Below are positions 33,427-40,692 of a stretch of 64,000 nucleotides of DNA, one piece after another (the first letter of the stretch is position 1; every line of letters starts with the position of its first letter). The position numbers and the translations under genes are program-made. Origin of the DNA: Bacillota bacterium (lineage in GTDB: Bacteria; Bacillota; Desulfotomaculia; Desulfotomaculales; Desulforudaceae); the NCBI GenBank assembly GCA_040757205.1, contig JBFLXL010000009.1, positions 28,681-92,680 on the forward strand, written 5' to 3'. The notes below the pieces were generated by a model. It ran no database searches. It had not been told where the DNA came from and worked only from the letters and a program-made list of their open reading frames with translations.

Positions 33427-34260
33427 TTGGACGTCTATGTCTCCACGCAGGAACACCACGCCGCTCTTATGCACACTCTTTTAAAGCGGGAACTCCGCAT
33501 CCTGAGAGGCAAGGGGATGCGGGTGGCTTTCAGGGAACGGCCCCCCGGCGTTTTCCGCTGCCGGATGAATGAGCCCCGGCTTTTCGGCCGGCGGGACCGC
33601 AGAGGTTTCCGGCAGGCGATCGCCAATGCGGTGACGGTGTTCGTGATCCAGGAGTGGGACTATTACGTCGGCCGCCGGCTCTTGATCAGCACCGGTTGGA
33701 CGAATGACCGGGACTGGGAGATGGTCCGCGCCCGCCTGAAAGAGGACCGGTCCCTTTTCGACGGCTACCGGCACGAGTGCATGCACCGCCTGGTGTCTTA
33801 CCTGGAAGACAACATCCGGTTGGACGTCGACGGCTTCGTCAACTTCCGGATGCCGGATTTTATCGACTATGTCGGGAAAGCCGCGGGCCGGATTCTGGAC
33901 GACCTTTTGCTGGAACAGGAAAACCGCGAGTTCATCGGCGTGCTCCGGCAATTTGTAGAACGGCGGGAAGAACCGATGGACCTGGTGCACGTGGTGATGA
34001 TGTCGGGAAATCGTTTTCAGATTTATGACCGGTCTATGCAGGTGGTGGCCAAAAGCGTGGATTCGGCGCCGGGTGCGGCAGACGACGAGGTCCGGCAGGA
34101 AGATCTTCTGATTTCAGCCCTGGTGACCCTGGCTCCCCGCCAGGTCACCCTGCACGGCAAGTGCATGGCGGCCACCTACAATACGCTGACCGAGGTGTTC
34201 CCCGGGGCCCTGCGCCGTTGCGCCGGGTGCAGGTACTGCCCGGCCCGGAACCAGGCCTGA
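33427..34260 (+). CDS. ytxC: YtxC-family sporulation protein
   Basis: 277 residues. The family block is seen around EQENREFIGVLRQFVERREEPMDLVHVVM and LHGKCMAATYNTLTEVFPGALRRCAGC. In Bacillus ytxC lies directly before thrS; here thrS is also downstream but is separated by a DUF445 gene, an AT-rich signalling island and a toxin-antitoxin pair. The role is unknown beyond its sporulation link. TTG 33427 has AAGGGGG 7 nt upstream; an ATG 12 codons earlier has no such site. The protein ends in a small Cys cluster (CAGCRYC). Confidence 0.75.
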   Translation: MDVYVSTQEHHAALMHTLLKRELRILRGKGMRVAFRERPPGVFRCRMNEPRLFGRRDRRGFRQAIANAVTVFVIQEWDYYVGRRLLISTGWTNDRDWEMVRARLKEDRSLFDGYRHECMHRLVSYLEDNIRLDVDGFVNFRMPDFIDYVGKAAGRILDDLLLEQENREFIGVLRQFVERREEPMDLVHVVMMSGNRFQIYDRSMQVVAKSVDSAPGAADDEVRQEDLLISALVTLAPRQVTLHGKCMAATYNTLTEVFPGALRRCAGCRYCPARNQA

Positions 34261-34386
34261 CGCAAGACCGACCCGTGGCCTTTATAACGAGAGCCATACC
34301 AAGGTTTCCAGGGACTGGTGCGAGATAATTTCCCCCGGAGTTGCGGCTATTTTTCACGCGTCAGTCCTGTGCCTCACGGCCCGTCC

Positions 34387-34415
34387 TTGCGCATATGCCC
34401 GAAATCTGGTATATT
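34387..34415 (+). promoter_or_regulatory. Sigma-A promoter before the DUF445 gene
   Basis: TTGCGC (34387-34392), 17-bp spacer, TATATT (34410-34415). The gene starts about 40 nt downstream. Confidence 0.65.
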
Positions 34416-34455
34416 CTAGCCACTCCGAGGCCGCTTCCGCAAGGGTGTATGCTGT

Positions 34456-35082
34456 TTGTTCTTCCTATACGCGTTGACACTGCCGCTGGTTGGGGCGCTG
34501 ATCGGGTGGGGGACCAATCTCATTGCCGTGTGGCTTCTGTTCCGTCCGTACCGGCCCTACAAGATCCCTTTCCTGCCGATCACCATTCAGGGGCTCCTGC
34601 CCAAGAGACGCCAGGATTTGGCCCGCAGCATCGGCGAGACGGTTGAAGCCGAACTGCTTTCCTTTGACGACCTGGTGGCGCAGGTCCATACTGAGGAAAT
34701 GACGAAACGCCTGTCTCTCGCGGTCAGCGACGCGGTCCACGAAGCGGTGATGGCCCGCACTCCCGGGATAATCCCGGGGTCCGTGAAGAAGGCGCTGGCC
34801 GATACCCTGGCCGACATGGTGGAAGACCGGGTGCCGGACATTATTGACTGGCTGGCCGACGAGGTGACCCAGGCGGCCCGGGAGGAGATCAAGATCGCCC
34901 GGATTATAGAAGACCGGATGAATTCGTTTCCCTTGGAAGCCCTGGAAAAAATCATCTTCCGGGTGGCTTCCAAAGAGATCAAGCACATCACGGTGCTGGG
35001 CGGGGTTTTGGGCTTCCTGATCGGCCTGGTCCAGGTGCTTTTTCTGTATCTGGCCCGGGTGTTCGGCACGCCGGTGATTTAG
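34456..35082 (+). CDS. DUF445 family membrane protein
   Basis: 208 residues. It has an N-terminal helix (VGALIGWGTNLIAVWLLFRP), the conserved IPFLPITIQGLLPKRRQDLARSIGETVEAELL block, a helical cytoplasmic middle, and a C-terminal membrane helix (VLGGVLGFLIGLVQVLFLYLARVF). This matches DUF445/YheB-like proteins; it is on the short side of the family. Function unknown. TTG 34456 has AAGGG about 10 nt upstream. Confidence 0.78.
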   Translation: MFFLYALTLPLVGALIGWGTNLIAVWLLFRPYRPYKIPFLPITIQGLLPKRRQDLARSIGETVEAELLSFDDLVAQVHTEEMTKRLSLAVSDAVHEAVMARTPGIIPGSVKKALADTLADMVEDRVPDIIDWLADEVTQAAREEIKIARIIEDRMNSFPLEALEKIIFRVASKEIKHITVLGGVLGFLIGLVQVLFLYLARVFGTPVI

Positions 35083-35497
35083 GGAAAGAGTTTAGAATCC
35101 AGAATTCGCTACAATTCAAAAGTCAGGCACCTGACAAAATCAAGCAAACTCTTCACCCTCGATCCGGCAAGTAACAAAGTAAAAGTATAAATACCCAGTT
35201 CATAAGGGTCTCACAGAGTTTCACGCGTCGGGCGTCAAAGTCGGGTTAGAGGATTTTGGTCATTTTGTTGAAAATTGTTAATGGACACCAGTAGGTCATG
35301 CTTGCTGAAAGGTAAAGATCGGTTGGTACGCCGGGAAGCGGCTTTTGCCCCTGGTTGACTTGGTAACCCAAGAGCGGCGGAAGCTTTGGCCGCAATTTTA
35401 AACGACTATGACGAGCACGTCCGGATGCGGCCAAAGATTGGAGCTGATTAGCAGCGAGAGTCTTTTTTGAATTCCTTTGGAGCAGAGGAAGGCTGCC
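35083..35497 (+). other. Gap at the left edge of the AT-rich island
   Basis: AT-rich from about 35095. It contains the left 19-bp direct repeat (35157-35175). A fragment around 35375-35451 reads AAEALAAILNDYDEHVRMRPKIGAD before a stop and may be a remnant of a decayed gene; I do not recognise it. No promoter stands out before the kinase. Confidence 0.45.
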
Positions 35498-37315
35498 GTG
35501 GTTAAATTAACCAAATGGATCTTGAAATCGAAACTTAGAATTGTCCTTATTGGTCTGCTTATTCCGAGCATTCCTCTCTTAGCGCTGGCCGGATTTTTTA
35601 ATTTTACATTAGCGGATAATGTTGGCCAATTGCTGACCAATAAAATTTATATGACCGTCACGAATGTCGAAGAACGTATAGAAATCAGTATGGCCCGTGA
35701 TATTGCCGCAGCGCAAGTATTTGCCACCAGACCGCATCTGTTGGCGATGATTCAGCAGGGCGATACGGACTGGATGAATAGGCACCTGGAGCATTTAATT
35801 GACAATATGGAGCACATGGACAAAGCTACCATTGTCAACGCACAGGGGCTTCAGATCGCCAACTATCCGTTTATTCCCGAAACAATCGGGATGGACTTTT
35901 CGCACCGGGACTATTTCCTGGGCGTGACGAAACACTGGTCGCCTTATGTTTCAGAGTTTTTTCTGAGAACAACAGAGCCAAGGCGCTATGTTTTTTCCAT
36001 CGCTGTCCCGCTCAAGCTGGAAGGCGTCCCGTTAGGCGTGCTGACCATGCAGCCAAAAGCCGACTATTTCACCAGACTGCTGGATGGTATAATTATCCCT
36101 GAAGGTCGCATCATCGTCGTCGACCGTAAAGGTCGTTTGGTTTACAGTTCTTTAACAGGAGGCAAAATCATAGACCCCGAAGACCTTTCCGCCCGACCTG
36201 TGGTCCGGAAACTGATGCAAGGGCAAAGCGGGTTTGAGGAAACTGTAGATATTGAGACAAACGAACCGGTATTTACCTCCTATCGCCCGATCGGCGAGTA
36301 TGGTTGGGGGGTTGTCGTTGATGTTCCAACGAGGGTAGCCATGGCGCCACTTATACTAATGTTAAAATGGATGGCTGCGGTCACTTTATTTTTGCTTTTA
36401 GCGGGCGGTTATTTTGGATATCGCTGGTCGTTGCTGCTGGAATCGGAAAAAGAGATCGCGTTAAAATTGCATCAAAAAACAACGGAGGTTTTTGCCAAAA
36501 ATAATCAATTAGCCCGTATAAACGAGGAGATGGAAGCGCTGAACCAACAACTCGCCGATGCGTCAACGGCGAAATCCAGATTTCTAGCCAATATGTCCCA
36601 TGAACTGAGGACCCCGATGAACTCCATCATCGGTTTTTCACAGATTCTGGAGGATGGTTTTGCGGGGGAGCTAAACAAAAAGCAAAAAGAATATGTCGGC
36701 TATATCCTGACCAGCGGCACCCACCTATTATCTCTCATCAACGATATCCTCGACCTTTCCAAGGTGGAGGCGGGTAAGATTGAATTGGAATTAACCAGCT
36801 TTCCAGTCAGGGAGGCGCTGGAGGAGGCAGCCGCCCAGTTTGTGGAAATATGCCGGGAACAGAATATTCAACTGAAGATAGCTATAGAACCGCAGGCCGT
36901 CCGGGAGCTGGAAGCTGACAAGAGAAAGTTCAAGCAGATACTGCTTAATCTCTTGAGCAACGCCGTAAAATTTACACCCGCTGGTGGTGCTGTCTCTGTT
37001 ACCGCCAGGCTCTCTTCAACAGCAATGGTTGGCTTATCAATGGCGGAGGATGGTTCCGCTCTGCCTTACAGGGAATTTATAGAAATCGCGGTTTCCGATA
37101 CCGGGATCGGGATTAAACCTGAGGATCAGAACAAGCTTTTCAAGCCTTTTTCGCAACTTGAATCATCGTATAATAAAAAATATGAAGGAACAGGTCTGGG
37201 GCTGGCCCTGACTAAAAAGCTCGTTGAGCTTCATAACGGTATGATCTGGGTTGAAAGCGAATTCGGCCGGGGCAGCACGTTTACCCTTACCCTTCCGCTT
37301 AAGCAAGCGGGTTAA
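35498..37315 (+). CDS. Membrane sensor histidine kinase with extracellular Cache domain
   Basis: 605 residues. Membrane helix 1 is about 15-38 (IVLIGLLIPSIPLLALAGFF). A dCache-like extracytoplasmic sensor (about 40-285) includes GMDFSHRDYFLGVTKHWSPYVSEF and YRPIGEYGWGVVVDVP. Helix 2 is about 292-312. A coiled coil leads to HisKA (NMSHELRTPMNSIIGFSQIL) and HATPase with DTGIGIKPEDQNKLFKPFSQ and GTGLGLAL. No HAMP is obvious and there is no fused receiver; the next two genes supply receivers. GTG 35498 has AGAGGAAGG 5 nt upstream. Likely senses a small external ligand. Confidence 0.9.
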   Translation: MVKLTKWILKSKLRIVLIGLLIPSIPLLALAGFFNFTLADNVGQLLTNKIYMTVTNVEERIEISMARDIAAAQVFATRPHLLAMIQQGDTDWMNRHLEHLIDNMEHMDKATIVNAQGLQIANYPFIPETIGMDFSHRDYFLGVTKHWSPYVSEFFLRTTEPRRYVFSIAVPLKLEGVPLGVLTMQPKADYFTRLLDGIIIPEGRIIVVDRKGRLVYSSLTGGKIIDPEDLSARPVVRKLMQGQSGFEETVDIETNEPVFTSYRPIGEYGWGVVVDVPTRVAMAPLILMLKWMAAVTLFLLLAGGYFGYRWSLLLESEKEIALKLHQKTTEVFAKNNQLARINEEMEALNQQLADASTAKSRFLANMSHELRTPMNSIIGFSQILEDGFAGELNKKQKEYVGYILTSGTHLLSLINDILDLSKVEAGKIELELTSFPVREALEEAAAQFVEICREQNIQLKIAIEPQAVRELEADKRKFKQILLNLLSNAVKFTPAGGAVSVTARLSSTAMVGLSMAEDGSALPYREFIEIAVSDTGIGIKPEDQNKLFKPFSQLESSYNKKYEGTGLGLALTKKLVELHNGMIWVESEFGRGSTFTLTLPLKQAG

Positions 37316-37365
37316 AGGATCAGCAATGCTTACTTGGTGTTATAACTGAGAGGTGATATTTGCTG

Positions 37366-37737
37366 ATGAAGATTTTAATCGTTGAGGATAATGGGAAAAA
37401 CAGAACCCTGTTAAAAGATCTGTTGCATTACCACGGTTATGACACGATTGAAGCCAAAGATGGCGCAGAAGGCATCTCTCTGGCCAAAGAGCATCTTCCC
37501 GACCTTATTCTCCTGGATATTCAAATACCGGTTATGGATGGATTAACCGTCCTGAAGATATTAAAAGAGAGCGATGAAACCAGGAACATTAAAGTTGTGG
37601 CGCTTACTTCTTTTGCCATGAAGGGCGACAAGGAAAAACTTTTAGCGGCCGGGTTCGATCATTACATCTCAAAGCCGATAGATACAAGAGAGCTGCCTAA
37701 ACTGATCAAACAAATTTTCACGGACAATAGCACTTAA
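37366..37737 (+). CDS. Single-domain response regulator (DivK/CheY-like)
   Basis: 123 residues, receiver only. Acidic pair E-D near the N-terminus, phospho-acceptor Asp in [14 protein letters not shown], Thr in [11 protein letters not shown], Lys in ISKPID. The ALTSFAM segment resembles DivK-like receivers paired with hybrid kinases. ATG 37366 has AGGTGAT 8 nt upstream; TTG 37360 is adjacent. It is probably a phospho-shuttle or competing target of the preceding kinase. Confidence 0.9.
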   Translation: MKILIVEDNGKNRTLLKDLLHYHGYDTIEAKDGAEGISLAKEHLPDLILLDIQIPVMDGLTVLKILKESDETRNIKVVALTSFAMKGDKEKLLAAGFDHYISKPIDTRELPKLIKQIFTDNST

Positions 37738-37774
37738 ACCCTTGACAATAACTAAATTGCCCGTGGAGGATTTC

Positions 37775-39301
37775 ATGCCTAACAAGCCTAAAATTTTGTG
37801 CGTTGATGACGAACTTGTAAACCTTAAACTGCTCGAATCCATTCTCGTTCCTTCAGGTTATGAGGTAATCTTGGCACAAGATGGTGCCAGCGCTTGGGAC
37901 AAAATCGCTGAACAACAGATAGACCTCATTCTTCTTGATGTAATGATGCCGGGGATAAACGGCTTTGAGCTGTGCGCCATGATTAAAGAGAGCGAGAAAT
38001 ATCGCCATCTGCCGGTTATTATACTTACGGCCTTGACGGCAAAAGAATCACGCATCAAAGGGATTGAGGCAGGTGCGGATGACTTTATTTCAAAACCTTT
38101 TGATTATGCGGAGGTCTTGGCCAGAATAAGGATGCTCTTGAAGGTAAAGTCGTTGAACGACAGCTTACTGTATGCTTACAGCAGCATCAACTCTCTGACC
38201 GAGTTTGGCGAGGTGGTCGTTAAGAGATTCAATCCCCTGAGTTTTGATCAATTAAATGCAATTGACGGGCTGGTAAATCAGATTATCAATAAGGATGACA
38301 GCGGTTTCGGTTTCGGAAAGCCCGTCATTATGCTGATGAGCATTTCTGGATTTAACGGCGGTTGGCAATGGTTTATTTATCAGTCAGTCTACAGCGTGCT
38401 TAAAAGATCGGTCCTGGAGATTGATATTGATCGCGAAATAGCTTTCTTTAAAACAAATATGGGGAAAACCGGGTTTTATAGCCGGGAGGATATGGCCAAA
38501 CCGGAATTTAAGCAATTTGGCGATAAAATGCAGACGATCGATATAGCACTGGAAAATGTGGTTTTTCACATCGACAATGACCTTTGCCTTTTGGCGCTCA
38601 ATTACGACCGGGAGATCACTCGTTATGATCTTACTGTTTTGGAAAATCTGGTGATGCAGATACTTTTTCTGAGGTCTTTATCAGCGCAAATCAAAGATAC
38701 GGAGAATGCGTTTGTCTATACCGTGCAGGCGCTGGCGCGAGCCGCTGAAGCTAATGATGAGGATACCGGAAATCACATTATAAGGGTGGGCGAATACAGC
38801 GCCGTGATCGCAGAGGAGCTCAACATGAATGAAAAATTTGTCACGGCGATGAGGGTTCAAGCGCCTTTGCATGATGTGGGCAAAATTCATATTCATCCGG
38901 ATATCTTAAGAAAACCCGGTCGGCTGACCAAAGAAGAATTCGCCGGGATAAAAAAACACACTATTTTCGGTGCAAAAATTATCGGTGAACACCATAGGCT
39001 AAAGACAGGTGCCTTGATAGCCCTCTCGCATCATGAACGATGGGATGGAAGCGGCTATCCCAGCGGATTGAAAGGAGAGCAGATTCCACTGGAGGGTAGA
39101 ATATTAAATCTGGTTGACCAATATGACGCCTTAAGGAGCCGGCGCCCTTACAAACCGGCAATGGACCACGATCAGGCCGTGCAGATCATTACTGAAGGCG
39201 ACGGCAGGACGATGCCTGCTCATTTTGACCCCCGCGTCCTGGCTGCGTTTAAGCAGTCAGCCGCCCGGTTTGCGGAGATATACGCCAGGTTGGAAAAATA
39301 A
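37775..39301 (+). CDS. Response regulator with C-terminal HD-GYP domain (predicted c-di-GMP phosphodiesterase)
   Basis: 508 residues. Receiver (about 1-125) with CVDDE, Asp in [14 protein letters not shown] and Lys in [10 protein letters not shown] middle domain (about 135-300), similar in place to DUF3369-type regions, has no recognised motif. The C-terminal HD-GYP domain (about 320-500) has [23 protein letters not shown] (HD plus DxGK), [11 protein letters not shown] and [21 protein letters not shown] (HxxxxDGxGYP). All metal and GYP residues seem intact, so it is probably active. ATG 37775 follows GGAGG by 5 nt. With the upstream genes it forms a sensor-to-c-di-GMP cassette. Confidence 0.9.
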   Translation: MPNKPKILCVDDELVNLKLLESILVPSGYEVILAQDGASAWDKIAEQQIDLILLDVMMPGINGFELCAMIKESEKYRHLPVIILTALTAKESRIKGIEAGADDFISKPFDYAEVLARIRMLLKVKSLNDSLLYAYSSINSLTEFGEVVVKRFNPLSFDQLNAIDGLVNQIINKDDSGFGFGKPVIMLMSISGFNGGWQWFIYQSVYSVLKRSVLEIDIDREIAFFKTNMGKTGFYSREDMAKPEFKQFGDKMQTIDIALENVVFHIDNDLCLLALNYDREITRYDLTVLENLVMQILFLRSLSAQIKDTENAFVYTVQALARAAEANDEDTGNHIIRVGEYSAVIAEELNMNEKFVTAMRVQAPLHDVGKIHIHPDILRKPGRLTKEEFAGIKKHTIFGAKIIGEHHRLKTGALIALSHHERWDGSGYPSGLKGEQIPLEGRILNLVDQYDALRSRRPYKPAMDHDQAVQIITEGDGRTMPAHFDPRVLAAFKQSAARFAEIYARLEK

Positions 39302-39670
39302 ATGTAACTGGTATGTTGAAAGTGGCTCAGTTTTGGGTTGACAAAAAGAGGAGCGGCGGACCCTGTGAAGCACATCTAAGAAACTATCCTGACTTAGTAT
39401 GAAAGTATGATAAAGACGATGTGCTGGATTACTTATACGCCCGGCAAGTCACCTATCCGCATCGGGGGGGCACCGGTCAATTAGCGAAACGGGCTATCCA
39501 GATAATGGCACAATGCAGTGGCACGTCACTTTTGCTTGCCTTAAAAGTCTTGATTTTACAGGATTCCTATGGGCAGCTTAAACCCGATCGAGGCCCTGCG
39601 GCGGGAGTGATTTGAACCTCAATCCGGCAAGTAACCGCCGTTTTTTCTCCTAATAACCGCAGGGTGATTG
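39302..39670 (+). other. Gap at the right edge of the island
   Basis: No convincing gene. It contains GTGGCTCAGTTTTGGGTTGACA (39323-39344), resembling the terminal sequence of IS21-type elements, an inverted pair GCACATC / GATGTGC (about 39370-39425), the degenerate repeat copy (39441-39452) and the right 19-bp repeat (39617-39635). It looks like remains of mobile DNA. Confidence 0.45.
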
Positions 39671-39928
39671 CTATTTGGGGGAGTGGTTTTCGAGGAACTG
39701 CTTGACGGCCATGCGGATGAATGTCGAGCGATCCACGCCGAGACGACGGGCTGCCCGGCTGATGGCCAGCATATCTCCTGCTTCAAACCGTACGGTCTGT
39801 ACCAGGCTCTTGGGTGAATATTCAACGGTTTCAATCGTTCCTTCTTCGAACTCCGTGGAGTCATGGGCATCCCAAAAGGCCGCCATCTCCTCAATGGTAT
39901 TGAATTCGGGCAGTTTCTTCCTGGACAT
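39671..39928 (-). CDS. CopG/BrnA-like ribbon-helix-helix antitoxin
   Basis: About 85 residues. The N-terminal part has the CopG-antitoxin pattern LPEFNTIEEMAAFWDAHDSTEFEE. The C-terminus MLAISRAARRLGVDRSTFIRMAVKQFLENH is a ribbon-helix-helix DNA-binding end. It would neutralise the toxin encoded just upstream and repress the shared promoter. ATG 39928 with AAGGTGG upstream is preferred over GTG 39940. Toxin-first order matches BrnT-BrnA operons. Confidence 0.82.
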   Translation of the reverse strand: MSRKKLPEFNTIEEMAAFWDAHDSTEFEEGTIETVEYSPKSLVQTVRFEAGDMLAISRAARRLGVDRSTFIRMAVKQFLENHSPK

Positions 39929-39932
39929 GCTG

Positions 39933-40250
39933 TTAACCACCTTTCCGATTGGTTTTGTTGTAGTAGTTTCTCTCCCTGGTAGTCATGTCCCTGACCGTTA
40001 CCGGCATAAACATATTGTTCAACGGTGGTTCTTGGAGGATAATGACCGGAATGAGCAGGTATCTTCCTTCTGCCGACCGACCGTAGACCAAGTATGCTGG
40101 TGAACGCCCAAGGGATTTGGTCTTGACCCAGAGCGGAGGGGAATCTTTGTTTTCCAGGACTTCGTGTACTTCCAGCGGCGAAGCGCGCTTGGCGAAGTGC
40201 TGAGCACGATGTTGCGGGATGTAACAGCCATGTACCTTGGACGTCATCAC
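39933..40250 (-). CDS. BrnT-like toxin
   Basis: 105 residues. The pattern RAQHFAKRASPLEVHEVLENKD...GRSPAYLVYGRSAEGRYLLIPVIIL...PVTVRDMTTRERNYYNK matches the BrnT/RelE-fold ribonuclease family: an early His-containing helix, a central YGR-x-x-x-GRYL strand and a final RDMT-x-RE-x-x-YY. Such proteins cleave RNA and slow growth when the antitoxin is lost. GGAGGTGGGT directly precedes the double ATG (40250/40247). Its stop lies 4 nt before the antitoxin ATG. Confidence 0.75.
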   Translation of the reverse strand: MMTSKVHGCYIPQHRAQHFAKRASPLEVHEVLENKDSPPLWVKTKSLGRSPAYLVYGRSAEGRYLLIPVIILQEPPLNNMFMPVTVRDMTTRERNYYNKTNRKGG

Positions 40251-40269
40251 CCACCTCCGCGTATTCTTT

Positions 40270-40306
40270 TACAATACATTGTATAATGATTAGGATACAA
40301 GTGCAA
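40270..40306 (-). promoter_or_regulatory. Toxin-antitoxin promoter with overlapping operator palindrome
   Basis: On the minus strand TTGCAC (40306-40301), 17-bp spacer, TACAAT (40283-40278). The -10 forms half of the palindrome TACAAT-AC-ATTGTA (40270-40283), a likely site for the ribbon-helix-helix antitoxin, which would give autoregulation. Confidence 0.72.
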
Positions 40307-40337
40307 GTGTAGAATCCTTTCCATTCCCATTTTGCCG

Positions 40338-40366
40338 TTGACTTTATGACCTTGATCCCATATAAT
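40338..40366 (+). promoter_or_regulatory. Consensus sigma-A promoter of thrS
   Basis: TTGACT (40338-40343), 17-bp spacer, TATAAT (40361-40366). Transcription would start near 40373, before the T-box leader. Confidence 0.88.
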
Positions 40367-40404
40367 TTCGCCAGAATAGAGAACAACCGGTCATAGAAAA
40401 TACA

Positions 40405-40632
40405 TTGAAAGGGCGAGTAGGCCCGCCGACCTTACAGAGAGGATGTGCCCCGGGCTGTAAGCACATCCAGGCGACGGCCGGCCGAAGACCACCCCGGAGT
40501 TGCCCGGTGAGGAGCCGGGCCGGCCGCAGCCGTTACCTGCGCCTGAAGCGGGAAGCCGCCATACGGCTTCCAAGCAGGGTGGAACCGCGGGAAATGACTC
40601 CCGTCCCTGAGGGGCGGGGGTTTTTGTTTTGG
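40405..40632 (+). promoter_or_regulatory. T-box riboswitch (threonine, specifier ACC) upstream of thrS
   Basis: The conserved T-box element AGCAGGGTGGAACCGCGG is at 40573-40590. The terminator (40598-40625) has an 11-bp stem ACTCCCGTCCC / GGGGCGGGGGT and TTTTT. Stem I contains the 5' AGTA loop-E element (40416-40419) and on the 3' side GAAG-ACC-A, placing a Thr codon ACC (40488-40490) in the specifier loop. Uncharged tRNA-Thr should favour the antiterminator and switch on thrS. Confidence 0.93.
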
Positions 40633-40692
40633 AGCACCCGTTCGCGGTTTTTCGACAACGGGGATTATTTTGGAATCTGGGAGGACCGCTGA

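Larger units (their letters stand above)
35157..39635. mobile_element. Putative acquired signalling island bounded by 19-bp direct repeats
   Basis: CCTC(G/A)ATCCGGCAAGTAAC occurs at 35157-35175 and 39617-39635 with one mismatch. A third, degenerate copy CCGGCAAGTCAC lies at 39441-39452. The interval is much more AT-rich than its surroundings (one 60-nt line at 35521 has 23 G/C; neighbouring genes are clearly GC-rich). It encodes three signalling proteins and no integrase or intact transposase. The repeats could be target duplications or recombination sites. Confidence 0.5.

Noticed and set aside
39421..39615. 64-residue plus-strand frame at the right edge of the island
   Set aside because: No ribosome site, no family resemblance, and it overlaps the degenerate repeat copy; more likely debris.
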